The notes under the pieces: generated by a model | The model's database searches: none | What the model was told of the DNA's origin: nothing | What the model saw: the letters and a program-made list of their open reading frames with translations, nothing else | Part shown: in pieces, positions 47,045 through 59,625 of the stretch | How the letters are laid out: each line of letters begins with the position of its first letter | Position numbering within the stretch: position 1 is the first letter of the stretch | DNA from: Sebastes aleutianus | Taxonomy: Eukaryota; Chordata; Actinopteri; Perciformes; Sebastidae | Assembly (NCBI GenBank): GCA_916700875.1 | Contig: CAKAKS010000039.1 | Span: forward strand, 9,725,544-9,789,543 | Length of the DNA stretch: 64,000 bases | Direction of reading: 5' to 3' | Program-made: the position numbers and the translations under genes

Positions 47045-47215
47045 TTGGCCTTGATTTGGGACTCGTCTTGACTTAAGACTTACCTATCTTGACTTAGGAC
47101 TCGTTGATCTAGACTTGGCTCTTGTTGGTCTTGACTTGGATCTTGTTGGTCTTGACTAAGGAAGTGTTGGTCTTGACTTGGATCTTGTTGGTCTTGACTA
47201 TGGATGTGTTGGTCC
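47045..47215 (+). repeat. Degenerate TTGGTCTTGACTTGGATC tandem repeat
   Basis: Variants of CTTGTTGGTCTTGACTTGGA follow each other with a spacing of about 22-29 bp. It gives a short open frame rich in LVLTWILLVLT that is not a gene. Confidence 0.8.
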
Positions 47216-47219
47216 TGGC

Positions 47220-47365
47220 ATTATATAAAGTAATTAAAATCAGCTCCACCTTTACCAGGTGCAACATTGAAGTAATGTACACATTAATGCATCAATATAA
47301 TCCAATAATATAATATATATGATTCTGAAATGGGCCTAATGAGTACTTTTATTTTTTGTACTCGA
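47220..47365 (+). mobile_element. Family G internal fragment
   Basis: It shares TCAGCTCCACCTTTACCA, ATTAATGCATCAATATAATC and GGCCTAATGAGTACTTTT with the interior of the other copies. Both ends are missing. Confidence 0.65.
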
Positions 47366-48448
47366 AATATATTTTGAACCTAAAAAAAGATTAAAAATGC
47401 TAATTAAAACAAGGAAAGGGAAATCTACAGGAATGAAATCAAACAGCGTTGCATAGTCAGAGCCAGGTCACTCAATCCATGCTCCAATCATGTCAGATTG
47501 GATTTAAATCTAAATGTAAGAGTAAATATAAGACCTCTGTTCTCCAGCATAGCGAAGCTCCTTCCACTGAGGTCCTGGAAAACCTCTCTGAGTCAGAGTC
47601 AGACTGGGAGACACTAAACGCTGCATTCAGGCACCATTTGAATTTCCAGGATCAAACATGTGTATTCTTTAAATATTGAGGAGACTCATCATCTGCAGGG
47701 AGCAGCGATCATCTGCAGCTCGGCCGTACATCTCCTCTCTGCCTCGGCTGTTTGACATCCTCGTCTCTCCGCTCGCCGTTCGAGGCTCATTTATTACCGC
47801 CGTACAGACGTGTAATCAGTCTTTACTGCCGGAGCAAATGTCTCCCGTCGGACAGATCCCCCGCCGCCCGCCTGCTATTAAAATTAAATTGGATTTCATT
47901 TCTAAGCTCCTATTAATTCAGAGAAGTCTTGTCTGTTGATGGAGGGTCCAGTCCAGCAGTTAGTTTCCTCCTCCTCTCTTTCGCTTCCCTCTTTGCTTTC
48001 CGGCCAACGGCGGGATCGCAGTGTGCCGCGGCTCTAATAACGCTAATTACTCAGTGGAATTTTTGGGAGGACTTTACAGAGTTTTCAAATAAAGATGACG
48101 ATGTCTTTTCCACTCTGTTATTTAATCACGGCTAATGAGATGGAGCCAAATGTATTTTTTTATGTTAATGGGTTAGTTATAGGAAAAGTGTCTCATTTCA
48201 CATTCCCATAATCCTTTGTGAGTTACTTTCTGCCTGGCGGCAAGGACGAACTCCGAAACCTTTGGTTTAACAAAGTAAAGGAAGCACAGAGAGAGAGCTC
48301 AGTCGGAGATTAGTAAAGTTTGTTAACAGGCCTCGCTGTTCTTTCTGCTTTACCTTCTCAACGTCTGATGTTCATATTTGTGTCTCATTAGAAGCAGAGC
48401 CTAAAGAGGATGATTAATTAGTCTGTCGATCACTTTAATCTCAACAAC

Positions 48449-48471
48449 TGTTGTTGTTGTTGTTGTTGTTG
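48449..48471 (+). repeat. (TTG)n microsatellite
   Basis: About seven TTG units in the intron. Confidence 0.95.
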
Positions 48472-48693
48472 TGATGTTTTGATGAAGTGTTAATGAGCAG
48501 CTCAATACCGCATGCATCACTCTTAAATAACTTAACATTAGTGTGTCACACCACTTATGTGTACAATGAGTTTTTAAGAGTAATGTGTCAGGTGGAGGGG
48601 TGAACAAGGATGGAATGGAGATTATTGATGGATGAAGGCTGGAAGGTGTCCTCATGAGGAGCCCAGGCAGTCGGAGCTACAGTGGCGGAAACA

Positions 48694-48694
48694 C

Positions 48695-48725
<31 letters not shown>
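48694..48725 (+). repeat. (ATG)n microsatellite
   Basis: About ten ATG units, 230 bp after the TTG run. Confidence 0.95.
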
Positions 48726-48971
48726 GGAGGTTTGTGTTGGATGAATGTAAGAACTGAAACAAACAGGAAAGGAAGAGGGGTTAGATAGAACTACAGTATA
48801 TGAAATTAGAGAACGAGGCTTGATCTTTGGTCTTTGTTATTGATAACACACACTAACTATCAATTTTTACCAATATTTTTGATCAGTGTGTCAGAAACGG
48901 AAATAATGAATTCATCTAAAAACTGAACCTTTTTTTGTGTGAGTAAAGAGCTCAGAGGCAACGTGATATCA

Positions 48972-49629
48972 TCCCTACTGTGGCATCATTGGGCAAAAAT
49001 TCCATAATAAGCTTTCAGCATTTTGTAATTCAAGTGATCTGAGAGAAAACTAGACTTCTGCACCTCCTCATGGCTCTGTTTTCAGACTTTAAAATATCTA
49101 GCCCTTGATGGGAGACTTTGACCAATCACAGGTCATTTCAGAGAGAGAGCGTTCCTATTGGCTGTTCATTTAACGGAGGCAGCTGTCAATCAAAGTTTGC
49201 TCCGACTGGTGGGCGGTGCTTGGTATTTCCTCAGCAGATCTCAACATGGCTTCCGGGTCACAAACTTTCTCATTTTACAGTTAAACAGTACACGACAAGA
49301 TGTTTCTGAAGGCATTTGAGGAGAGAAATAGGCATTACAGTAACAGATTATTGATTCATATTTGATTAGCGCTGCCTGGTTTGACTGTTTGATCGGAGTT
49401 TGCGAGTGATTGGCAGCTGCTCAGAGACGGCAGGCTCCAAATCAGCTCTGATTGGTTGTTGTCCTCCGGTCTGTGAAATCTTACAGATGCCATTAAGAGC
49501 ACCGGAGGACACAGAGGAACATGATTTTTTTCAGATTACCTGTCTCATGCACTACAGTCAGGATATAGTGACCGTTTTATGAAAATAACTTTTTTTAATC
49601 ATATTTGCACCAACCTGCCTACTCCAGCT
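48972..49629. mobile_element. Family F MITE copy 2
   Basis: It matches the copy at 40900 over most of its length (GCATCATTGGGCAAAAATTC, ACTTTCTCATTTTACAG). It ends CCTACTCCAGCT followed by TTAA. It contains about 100 bp (49107-49209, CCAATCACAGGTCATTTC and following) missing from the other copy. Its left terminal repeat is eroded. Confidence 0.8.
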
Positions 49630-49744
49630 TTAAATACAGATCACTTCCTGAACAGATTTCACAATAAGCAGATGGATTTATTGGTAGTTTAGCCTTTGAA
49701 ATCATGCTAAAAACACATATCTGCTGTCATAAAGTCCTGTCGTT

Positions 49745-49925
49745 GGTTCATTGACAGAGACTCACCTTTTCAGGCGGTCTTGGTTAGGTTGTTTGGTTCG
49801 CACCAGGGTTTGATTGACAACTTTCACACTAGCCCAAACGAACCGCACTAACCGGGCGAACGGACCTGAGTTTGTTTTAACCGAACCAAACAGGTTAGGT
49901 GTGAAAGCACCCTTAGACTTGAGAC
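49745..49925. mobile_element. Probable MITE fragment
   Basis: TTGTTTGGTTCGCACC at 49790 is imperfectly inverted with CCGAACCAAACAGGTTAGG near 49880. GTGTGAAAGCACCCTTA stands at the end. No second copy is present in the window. Confidence 0.5.
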
Positions 49926-50096
49926 TGAAATTTCAATCATGACGTCGGAAGCAGCACAAAACAATCTCACCACCCGATCCACTCAATAGCTGTTCTGGAG
50001 CTTTCGATCGTATCTCGTGACGATCCATAGTGTGTTTTTAATGTGTTTGATCATTTCAGTGATTGATCACCTGACACCTCTCTGTCTCTGCTCCAG

Positions 50097-50297
50097 CTCT
50101 GGAGAAAGTCGGCCGTGACTCCACCTACGAGCAGGAGGGCAAGGTTCAGTTTGTGATGGACGCCGTGTACGCCATGGCCCACGCTCTGCACCACATGCAC
50201 CGCGAGCTCTGCGCCGGATATCCCGGCCTCTGCCCGCGCATGGCCAACATCGACGGCAAGGAGCTGCTGGCCCACATCCGCGCCGTCGGCTTCAACG
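50097..50297 (+). CDS. grm8: grm8 internal exon 'e': ligand-binding domain, phase 1 to 1
   Basis: This 201-bp exon reads (A)LEKVGRDSTYEQEGKVQF, then VMDAVYAMAHALHHMHRE, then LCAGYPGLCPRMANIDGKE, then LLAHIRAVGFN. YEQEGKVQFV.DAVY is diagnostic for group III mGluRs. The Cys pair in LCAGYPGLC is the family's small disulphide loop, and PGLCPRM with IDGKELL agrees best with mGluR8. The acceptor is CTCTGCTCCAG. The donor is G|GTAAGA, a near-consensus 5' site. A (CAT)n run follows 14 bases into the intron. The 96-codon open frame on the minus strand here is a shadow of this GC-rich exon. Confidence 0.97.
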
Positions 50298-50310
50298 GTA
50301 AGAGCTGCTT

Positions 50311-50331
50311 CATCATCATCATCATCATCAT
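50311..50331 (+). repeat. (CAT)7 run next to exon 'e' donor
   Basis: Seven CAT units begin 14 bases after the end of exon 'e', at +14 in the intron. They are outside the splice consensus. Confidence 0.95.
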
Positions 50332-52094
50332 TCGCCCTCACATGTGTAGCGTTTTCAACTCATTAACATTTCTTTTAACGCCGCTGTTCAGCCAGAGCTC
50401 TTCCCCGAAGTTAAACATGAACACAACAGTGCTACTACTTCTAATACTACAATGTCTATAAGTCATGCTGTTTCTGTAATGTAAACAATAATACAGTAGT
50501 GCAATGGTGCAAATATGCTGGAATAACTATTGAACAATTAATTTGACGTTTAAATTTGTACTTATAACAGACTAGAGTCTAGTATTCGTACTTTTACTTG
50601 AGTAAAGGATCTGAATAGTTCACCACTAATTCTAGGTCTTGTTTAAAGATGAAAATGCATCAAGAATCTTGGCTATTTTCACAAACTAACATCATCTATA
50701 GAGATAACAAAAAACAAGAACCACCAAACTACACATGGAGCTGCTCAGTGGCCGACAGATCAGACTGTGTTTGTACCAGACAGCTTCAAGTGTGAATGTG
50801 ATCGACACCTTGTGAAGAACCAAACACTGCTCTCAGTGAAGTCTCCGTGGATAAATGAAGGTTAAACAATATAAAGAAGCTGTTTTGACAAACAAATATA
50901 TAATGCATCACCTAAACTGGTGAATCAGAGTTGAATTAGAACATTTTAATGTGGGTCCAGCCCTGATAGCAAGTCTGGATAACTTGTGATGGAGCCATTT
51001 GGTTTGCTGTGAGTTTGAATAATCACCGCCTCCACAGTCAACACCTCTGTGTCGTTTTCTGTTAAAGTACAAACAAGTCGTCTGCGTCTCCACACTTTTC
51101 TGACAAATATTTCTTCTTGAATTTTTGCACATTTTCGTGAACATCTGTGAGCTGAGATTCAAACTCCAAGAACATTTTCATGAACCAGGAACGAGGAGGC
51201 GATTGACTGAAGTCATGAAGTTTCTCTGATGGGATATGAGCAGCGTGACGCTGAAGCACGAGGTGGAAAACTTTAGAAAAAAAAGACAAACCAGGCGATT
51301 CAGGAAGAAAAAGAAGACGATAAAAAAAGGTTATTTGTCGTCCCGACCTTCATCAGGAAGAACTATTAACCCTTCTTTTATTTCTTTACTTCATTCCTCT
51401 TCCTCTCCATTTTCTCCATCTTCTTCTTCGTCATGGCGGCCGACCTCCCGGCGGGCGAAGGTCTTTGTCAGCAGGAAGTGTGAATGCTGACGCTGTCATC
51501 AGGGAATCCTCCCGCTCGTTATTAAACACTGGATATGGTCGCCGGCTTTTTATTTCCTCCTGTTTTTTTTCCAGATTCATTATATTCTCAGCTCAGTGGG
51601 AGCTGCAGTCTGATGATCCGCCTGCTTTCACACAACTTTAATAATCACAAAACTTCACACACGCAGCTGTGGAATATTAAACCTCAAACTCCTCCTCCTA
51701 TGGGCCGAGACTTACGAGACAGAGGATGAAAGCAAGTATGTGTTTTTCTATAGGACTGTGGACGAGCTGGTTGTTCTTTTTAAAGGATAATTCCAGTTTA
51801 TTATGATGTTTTATTTGGGTGGTTTTGTCCCATCATTTCTGTTAGATATAATAATGTCTGGGAACACAGTGGCATCCTTAAAAAGAAGTTTGACGGGTCA
51901 AGACGCAGTTAGACGATCATATTAATTTAGATAGTTTAGATATTTGTCTGCAAGATTCAGGAGGTTTGACATCATCATCTTAAAACTCACTTTTTCCTTT
52001 GTTCCATTTACAGTTTTGTCTCTTATAGCTTCTGTTGCTATTACCGTCTATAATAAACACAAGTGAAAAGTCACGATTCTGATTGGTTCACACA

Positions 52095-52505
52095 GCCCAG
52101 GCTGGTCTCTGTTCGTAGCCTACCTGCGAAGTAATGCACTGCAATTTATGCATATCCCACAAATGCAATTCTTGTGTAATTCACATAATCATAAACCAAC
52201 CAGGAAGTATAAAGAGCGGCGAGCGCAGCGTAGGGAGGAGGTCGGGGTGGATAAGTGGGTCAAAAAAATACCAGACTTTCGCCCAGGAGACCGGCGTTCG
52301 TGTCCCGTGTAACCACAAGTCAACGTTGATTTATTTGTCACGTAAGTTACGTACTTAAGTAACGCCACTTCCGGAGTTACTTTCAACCAAACCACGATCT
52401 TTTCTGAAGCCCAACTAAGTAGTTTTCTTGCCTAATCCTAAATAAATCGATCTTTTCCTAAACCTAAGTAAGTAGTTTTGTTGCCTAAACCTAACCAACC
52501 TGATT
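52095..52505. mobile_element. Family D repeat copy 5
   Basis: Reverse orientation. It contains AGGAGACCGGCGTTCGTGTC, TAACGCCACTTCCGGAG, AACCAAACCACGATC and two GATCTTTTC blocks. It is followed by a family G copy. Confidence 0.72.
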
Positions 52506-52514
52506 TATATGTTT

Positions 52515-52692
52515 TGTTAATAATCTGAATCTGTAATTAACTTTAGTTTTAAAATAAATGTAGTGGAGTAAAACGTGCAATGTTTGCCTCTGAAATGTAG
52601 TGGAGTAGAAGTATAAAGTTGCATAAAATAGAAATACAAGTACTTAAGTAAAGTACTGGAGTAAATGTACTTAGTTACATTCCACCACTGCG
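52515..52692 (-). mobile_element. Family G repeat fragment
   Basis: Reverse copy ending in TACTTAGTTACATTCCACCA. It follows a family D copy and carries no coding sequence. Confidence 0.8.
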
Positions 52693-54489
52693 AGCTGATC
52701 CCAGAGCTGTTCTGCAACAAACAGAGAAGCCCTTTTTGTTGTTGATGAAAGACATGAGGTCAATATATCAAGTTTGGACCTCTGAATAGGATTTCAAAAT
52801 GTGTGATGAAGAGAACAAGTTACGCCCGTGTCCGTATGATTTATTAAGAGCTCATATAAAAAGGATGATTTATGATTAACTTGCTTTTCTTCCCCTCCGT
52901 TCCTGCCATTGTCGTGTCTATATTCAAACATGTGAATTGAACCTTTTCTCTCTGGTTGAATCAAGGCCGTCCGTAAGTTTTCACAAAAGCTTTGATGGAG
53001 CTCATTTTCCCCCTCTGGCTTCTGAACGATGGCATTCATCGCCAAGGCCTTCTTTTTTTTCACGACTCTGCGAGGAGAATTTCTCTCATTTAAAGTGGTA
53101 AAGAGAAGAAAACACACGTTACAGACGCAGTCTTCAGTTTCTTCACTCCTGCTGAAGGCTGAAGCTGAATGAGACTTTTTCTTTTCTTTTTCAAGGTGCG
53201 TGTTCGGTAATCTTCCCAGGGTCCTTTTGATTACACAACACGATGATATAACCACAGACTCCCTCACAAATCTAATGAAAATAAATACGAAATAAAGTTA
53301 GTTGATAATTCAAATCAAATGACTACAAGAGACATTAAGATCGTATCCAATCATAATCAATCATCTTGCATCCATTGTGCGCCTAAAGCGCCATCTTCTG
53401 ACGAAACTACTCTGTAGCCGAGTTTATTCGCTCCAAACGAGTTGATGGATAAACGCCTAATTCGCATCTCTTTTTTGACATTTCAAAAGTTCGCTTAAAA
53501 TTGGCCTGACAGCAGCGGGCTACAGAGGTCTGGTAAGACCGCTTCATTCTAACTCCACACCTCCTTGTCTGATCAAGTTAACCTGACAGTCTTGTCGGTG
53601 ATGTTGACGATGATCCGCCTGTCTACAACGATATGATTGGTCGACATGTGCGTGGTCATTATCATGGCTGTAGGTCGTAGTGTGACAGAGTCTTTGTTTT
53701 TGTTGGTCCTGATGGGGACAGTGGCCGGTGGGCCCTTCAGAGTGGAGGGGACATGTCATCTCTGAAGCGCCCCGTGTGTCCTGCTGTGATCTGTGACCAC
53801 CAAATGTGCCCCAGTGAACTACTGGTGGATTGTGGGTAAAAGCTGGCCTTGTGCCCGGCGTCCCTCAGCACAGAGTGACCAGCTGATGGAGAGTTGGACT
53901 GCAGCAGATTAACTCTGCTGCTTCTTTCTGCTCACATCTTTCTCTGCGGAGCAACACTTAAAGTACACAATAGTTCAACATTTTGGGAAGTACACATAAG
54001 TAAAAGTAGTAATACCACAATGTAAAAATAAGTCATGCATTCAAAATGTTACTGTGAGGAACTTTTAACTGGTTATGAAACAGTCTGTTTAATACTGATG
54101 CCTCTGTATGACCTACTGTACGTAAGCAAACAAGACCATCAGCGAGAAGATTGACTATTTCTATATTGTTATCGGTGCCACCGGGTCCGTAACTACTTCA
54201 GCTAAGACTCCAGCGAGGCCTCCCTTGACCTGCAGTCAGAGCTCCGCGCCTGATAGCACGCCACCGGTCCCCGCTGGGAGCCAAAATTGACACCACGCTG
54301 CTGGAGACCCAGGCCATGTTGCTGGGCCCGCTGGAGGGAAGGGAGAGCCAGAACCAGGACGGAGCGGGACAGACCATCGGAGCCTGCTGCAGTAAAACGA
54401 GAGGTTTTCTAAACAGACTCTGCTGCTTGGAAACACTTCCGGCTTTTGTCCACGAGGACCGCCAAATTAAAACACAAAATTAAAGTTCT

Positions 54490-54896
54490 TAAACTAGTAG
54501 CTTTATGTACAAAAGTACATCAGCATCAAAATACACTTAAAGTACCAAAAGCATAACTACTCATTATGCAGAATAATATATATTATATTACTGGATTACA
54601 ATTATTGATGCATTAATGTGTTCATCACTTTAATGTTGCAGATGGTAAAGGTGGAGCTCATTTCTGTATACTTCATACACTGCTGAGTAGATAAATCTTT
54701 AATAAAACGTCATAATTTATTATTTGTTTTAACGATCTAAATCTGCAAAGTAACTGAATAAGTGTAGTAAAAAGTACAATATTTGTCTCTGAGATGTGGT
54801 GGAGAAAAACTATAAAGTAACATAGAATGGAAATACTCAAGTAAAGTAAAAGTAATATGAATGTAATAAATGTACTTAGTTACATTCCATCACTGG
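54490..54896 (-). mobile_element. Family G repeat, near-complete copy
   Basis: Reverse copy with the full sequence of landmarks from GTAGCTTTATGTACAAAAG to TTAGTTACATTCCATCACTG. The interior contains AAGGTGGAGCTCATTTCTG. It is the best reference for the family in this window. Confidence 0.8.
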
Positions 54897-57404
54897 TTAG
54901 AGCTGATCGATTTGTTGATCGACAGAAAATGAATCTGCAACTATTTTGATGATCGATTAATCATTTGAGTCACTTTTGCTGGTACCAGCTTCTTAAATGT
55001 GAGTATTTTCCACTTTTATTTTTTTTTTATATCATTTAACATTTAATATTTTGGGGTTTCGGACGGTTGTTCGGACAAAACAAGACATAATGAATACGTC
55101 ACCTTGTCACTGTGTGTCTGAACACATCTCAACAGTATCAGTTTTGGTGATACTTCCTGTGATGATAGTTGGAATCCTCTCTGGTAGCTTCCTGTAAATT
55201 ATAATACTTCAGATAGGAGATCTTCCCTTATATTCCCGTATTTCTCAGCCCGCCTCCTCCCCTCTTCCTCCTCCTACCTGCGGACAGGGATTCAATTTGA
55301 ATAATTTTTCTATCTACCTGCTCAGCACAGAGGGATAGGACACAAATAAAAGAGAGCGAGGAGGAGATTGAGCAGATTCTGTGGCTGATGTGTTGAGCTC
55401 TCAGGGATTCATCTCTCGGTGCCGCCGGGCCTGATGGATGTGAGGAGCTGCTGGATGTTATTTCTGCAGGAGGAGGAGAGACATTAAACATTGAATCAGC
55501 GGTGAGTTTCACCCGCAGGCCCCAAACAGTAAATCTGTGCACAGTTAAAGTCGGGTTTGAGGGTCTGCACGTCACGGTTTTAAACATTAAACAGTTAGTT
55601 GCCTCATTCAGTGAATTAAAGCAAACGGGGGCAGAAACAGGGAACGTGTCACAGACAGAAAGATTAGTCAGTCATCTTTCAGATTACAGCCAGGAGGAGG
55701 AATCTTATTATGGAGGAATTCAGGACGATAAAGCAGATTCAGGAAATAATGTGTTTGTGTCTTCTGCTTCTTATATCTTTGTGAGGACCAGTTTTTGATT
55801 TTCAGGACATTTTTGCAAAGTGGGAACTTCTCACAGCTGCTGTCAAAAAAAAACACCAGTTTTACACATAAAACTTGTTTGAGTTGTGTAATCCATCACT
55901 TTCAACATCGAGTCTGCGTTAGTTCTGTCAAAGTTGCATTGCCTGGTAATGCTTACAGAAATTAATGGAAATTAATGGCTCACTGGAACTGGGAAAATGC
56001 ATCAAAAAATGTGAAACGTCACAGCATTAAAACTGTAAATAAGTACATGATTTCTAGTATATGTTGCAAATATAGTAACATTAGGGCTGCCCCCTCTTAG
56101 TCGATTAGTCATTTTTTATGCTTTTTTTCATGCTGAATGACTTATTTTTAAGAAACTTACATCTCACAAAGCTTTACAGTGGCGCTTTTGTGTGATTCTC
56201 TCTGGAGAAAGGATCTTTCTGGATTTTTTCCCCCCAAGATTTCAACAATACCGTCATATACATTTAAACACACATTAATTATAGGCGGTAATTGAATAGG
56301 AAGTCAAAAATCTAAAACGTATGTATATACCGTTTGTTTGTCATTATTAAAGTAAGGAGACCAATCACCAAAAAATGTAATTTATATTGATCAAAGACTG
56401 TTATCTGATCATAAAAGTAGGTTATTTGAGAATCTCCTCAGCGAAGCTCCAGGTTGCAGCTTCTGCAGCAGCTCACATGCATCATGACTGAATCCTGGCT
56501 CAGCAGCATGTGGCTCATGTGATCTGTGCCTGATTGAGTTTATTAAGCACACACACACACACACACGCGCTTACACACTCATGTCCGCTGCTTTTGGGGC
56601 TTTTCTCCTGCGTGAATCTGTGAACAGCATGCTCGGTTGAACCTTCACATACATCAAACGTTGACATAAATCAAACTCGAGCTGCTTCTCTGTTTTGTTT
56701 GTTATGCTTCACTTCTCTGAACGCGGGGCAACGGGGTTACCCATAATTCCATGTATGTTAATGCAGCGAATCCAGGACGAAGCGAGGGCTCTGTGGCGGT
56801 GGCGGCCGGGGGGCTAATCGCTAACTCACCCGTGTTCGCCTCGCCCGTGTGCTTATTTTTAGAGGAGCGTCGGGAGGCTAATCGAGACACTTTGTGGCTA
56901 ATGTTAGCGCTCGCTGTGCTAAAGCCATCCTATTGTAATGTCCTGTTTGAACACGATCAGCAGGGCGATGGAGGGGGGGGGACATCAGGGAGATCCCCCC
57001 CCTGATTCATTTGGACAGCGGATGCTTACTAAGAGGCGATAAAAGCTTGTTGTTGCCGTTTTTAGGAGGGATGCAGCGTGACTGACCCTGTGGAGCTGCA
57101 GGAAGAGAAACCCTTTACAGTCAGATCAGTGATGGGGGGGAGCAGATATACTGTAGGTGAGTGAAGTGATGAATATGTGAGGAGCTCATCTCCCGCTGTG
57201 ACTTCACTTCAATATATGCAGCTTTTTATAAACTGCTGAACAAAGCAGGAAGAGGAAACAAGCAGAGAGAGCTCAGCTGTTTGTTCCTGCACTGTGTGAA
57301 TCTCACGATTAAAGGAGGAGTCCAACACTTTGGGAAATGGGAACTCCGTCTCCTTTGCTTTTGTTCTAAATGACATATCTAGCGTTTTAAACACAAAATC
57401 TGGC

Positions 57405-57530
57405 ATCAGAACTGCGCCCATAGCAACGCTCTGTTATACATAACAACGGTCTTCTATAAAGAAACAACAGAATGTAGTACTCCATGATTGACCAATCAGA
57501 ATCGAGTATTCAACAAAGCCGTGTAATAAC
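57405..57530 (-). mobile_element. Family N shoulder fragment
   Basis: Reverse copy of the left shoulder of the hairpin element (CGGTCTTCTATAAAGAAAC, TTGACCAATCAGAATC). The hairpin itself is not present. Confidence 0.65.
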
Positions 57531-58772
57531 GCTGATAACGCCCATTCAATCGGCTGATAACATTCAAAGCGCATTTCTCTTCTTTAACTTTAATTACCGT
57601 TTTTACGTGACTGGGCAGGTTTGAATAAAAGTTTTCCCCATTCTCATTAAAACACCCAGCTGGGATTTTAAGATTGATTTTCTCTGGAGACACGTTGGAA
57701 AAGCTCCATTTTTGGGCGGGAAAAATGCCAAGCTAGAGTGTGGATGGAAGACTGAAACAGAAAGGCTTTTTCTAAATGTGTCCGGCTTAATGTGGATGTA
57801 CTCTTCGAGTTAGTTAGTTTAAGTTTTATTAAAATGCTTAAACTTTTAATACATGTATATGCAAATAATTACACAAGGTTGTGCATATTCAATTTAGCAC
57901 GCAGCGGCATTTGGTGACCTCTAGCGACTTTTCGAGAATGATTTAAAACCACAAAACCTCCTCCAGGTTCTTCTGTTCAAAGCAAAGCTTTCAGTTCTCT
58001 GTGTGTGATCTTTGAGAGGATTTCTTTAATTGCTCTTTCTGAAAAGCGTCATTTCAGGGTATTAGTTATCACAAAATCAACATCAGCAGCCACCTGCTGT
58101 GATCTACCGTAATTACCATGCCATGGCAACAATCGGGCAAAAGCACCATTTGTGAGCTTGAATGAAAAATAGCTTTCACTGTACATGTGAGGGATCAAGG
58201 CGTCTGAAAGGAATGACGGAGGAAAACGTCGAGGTAATCAGGTGTGGAATCAAAAATGATCAAAACTCAGTGAGGTTGAAATCCGACAGAGCAACAAACA
58301 GCTCAACAATGAGTGAAGGAGCCTGAATGAGCTGCAGTCAGAGTGAGGATGCAGAGGTAAGAGCAGAGAGTGCGTATGTTCACACAGATGAATGGACGAG
58401 CTGCCAGGCTGCAGCCCAGACCGCCCACGCCGCGCGCCAAGGTCTCCCGGAAACAATCGATACAGGAGGACCGGTTCAATAAAACCCTGAGACCTCGCTC
58501 CGCTGTGTTTCACAGAGACACACACTTCCTGTCAGCGCAGTGAAGAAGAGCTGCTGCTGCTGCTGTCGGATCCATTCAGGTCGAGTGGGTGGATTAATGA
58601 AGCATCAGGTCACTTTCTGCTCTGACATGATGACAAACTGCAGCTGTGACATCACTGGCGGCAGCGAAGTATTGACGGTCTGGAAATAAAGTTCACAGCC
58701 AGTAAGAACTGCATTCAACACCTTGAATGGAAGTCATGGTTTAAATCTCATGAGAACAATTTGTCAGCAGAT

Positions 58773-59625
58773 AGGACTGGGTACTCGATACCTTTAAGGT
58801 ATCGTCAGAAATAACCCAGCACCAAGTGGTATCGAAACTTCTCCGGTCAAACAATACCTTCAATTGATCCTTTTTGTGCCCAGATCTAGAAAAAAATGGC
58901 TATTTGTATGATTTTGCTCGCAACCAGTCACCGCAAGCGTTCTTCTATTTAATGCAACGTGTGATTGGCCCACTACCACACTAGCTACAACCAGAGAACG
59001 TATATTGTCAAGAAGTGAAAGTCAATTGTTCATTCCGTTGCAAAATCAGCACCCAGCTACAAAGATACTCTCCTGCCATTTTGGACTGTGAGAGTGACTA
59101 CTGGACGCCAGTAAAACGTCCGCCTAAAAAGTAAAAAAGTAAAAGTAAAACAAAATGATTTCTATTCTATTGTCATATTCTACCGAAATGGCCTGAGTTG
59201 AACAATAAAATATTAAAAATATAATAAAATTTTCAGTCCAAAATGGTGGCAGCGGCTGAGTTTCATCTCTTTGATTCTATACTCTTTGCTACAACCCATA
59301 CAGCTGGGGTTGCCTGTCTGCACACAGCTCTGAATGAAGAGATTGACTGAGCCGGTTGTTAACAGCTAACGGTGCTAACAATGGCAACAGTGCTGACGGA
59401 GCCAACAGTTTTAACCTTTTAACCCGTAGGGTGGGCGTTACGCTTCCGTAACAACACAGTCCCGCCACCGTGGGTCCTGTTATCAGCGATAACTGCTGTA
59501 TGAGCTTTTAGTAGCCAGTGGGACACACACAGCTTCCATTCACATGATGGGTATCAAATGAAGTACTCTATTGGTATTGGTAACACTTTAAGGGTACTGG
59601 TATTGGTAGTAACATACCCAGCCCT
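58773..59625. mobile_element. Family M MITE, carrying family J
   Basis: Ends are AGGACTGGGTACTCGATACC and TAGTAACATACCCAGCCCT, inverted repeats typical of a fish MITE built of GGTATCGATACC motifs. Family J sequence sits within, at 58993-59290. No protein is encoded. Confidence 0.75.
58993..59290. mobile_element. Family J element copy 1, inside family M
   Basis: It shares AGTGAAAGTCAATTGTT, GCCATTTTGGACTG and CAGTCCAAAATGG with the copy at 62761. The inverted arms have diverged here. Confidence 0.7.

Larger units (their letters stand above)
38710..50096 (+). other. grm8: grm8 intron, 11,387 bp
   Basis: The intron runs from GTAGGA at 38710 to TGCTCCAG at 50096. It begins with a CU-rich tract (38780-39343). 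Nested mobile elements lie at 40870-42151, a (GCC)14 run at 42411, a palindromic AT-rich MITE at 42742-43175, a family A copy at 43217-43800, a family F copy at 48972-49629, and triplet repeats at 48449 and 48694. The stretches 43800-46900 and 47380-48440 hold no recognised repeat apart from short simple runs. Some parts (46270-46480, 47690-47935) look like plain unique sequence. No exon was found. Confidence 0.85.

Noticed and set aside
50051..50341. 96-codon minus-strand frame over exon 'e'
   Set aside because: It is an antisense shadow of the exon.
52794..53267. 157-codon minus-strand frame
   Set aside because: No similarity recognised and basic low-complexity stretches; likely chance in intron sequence.
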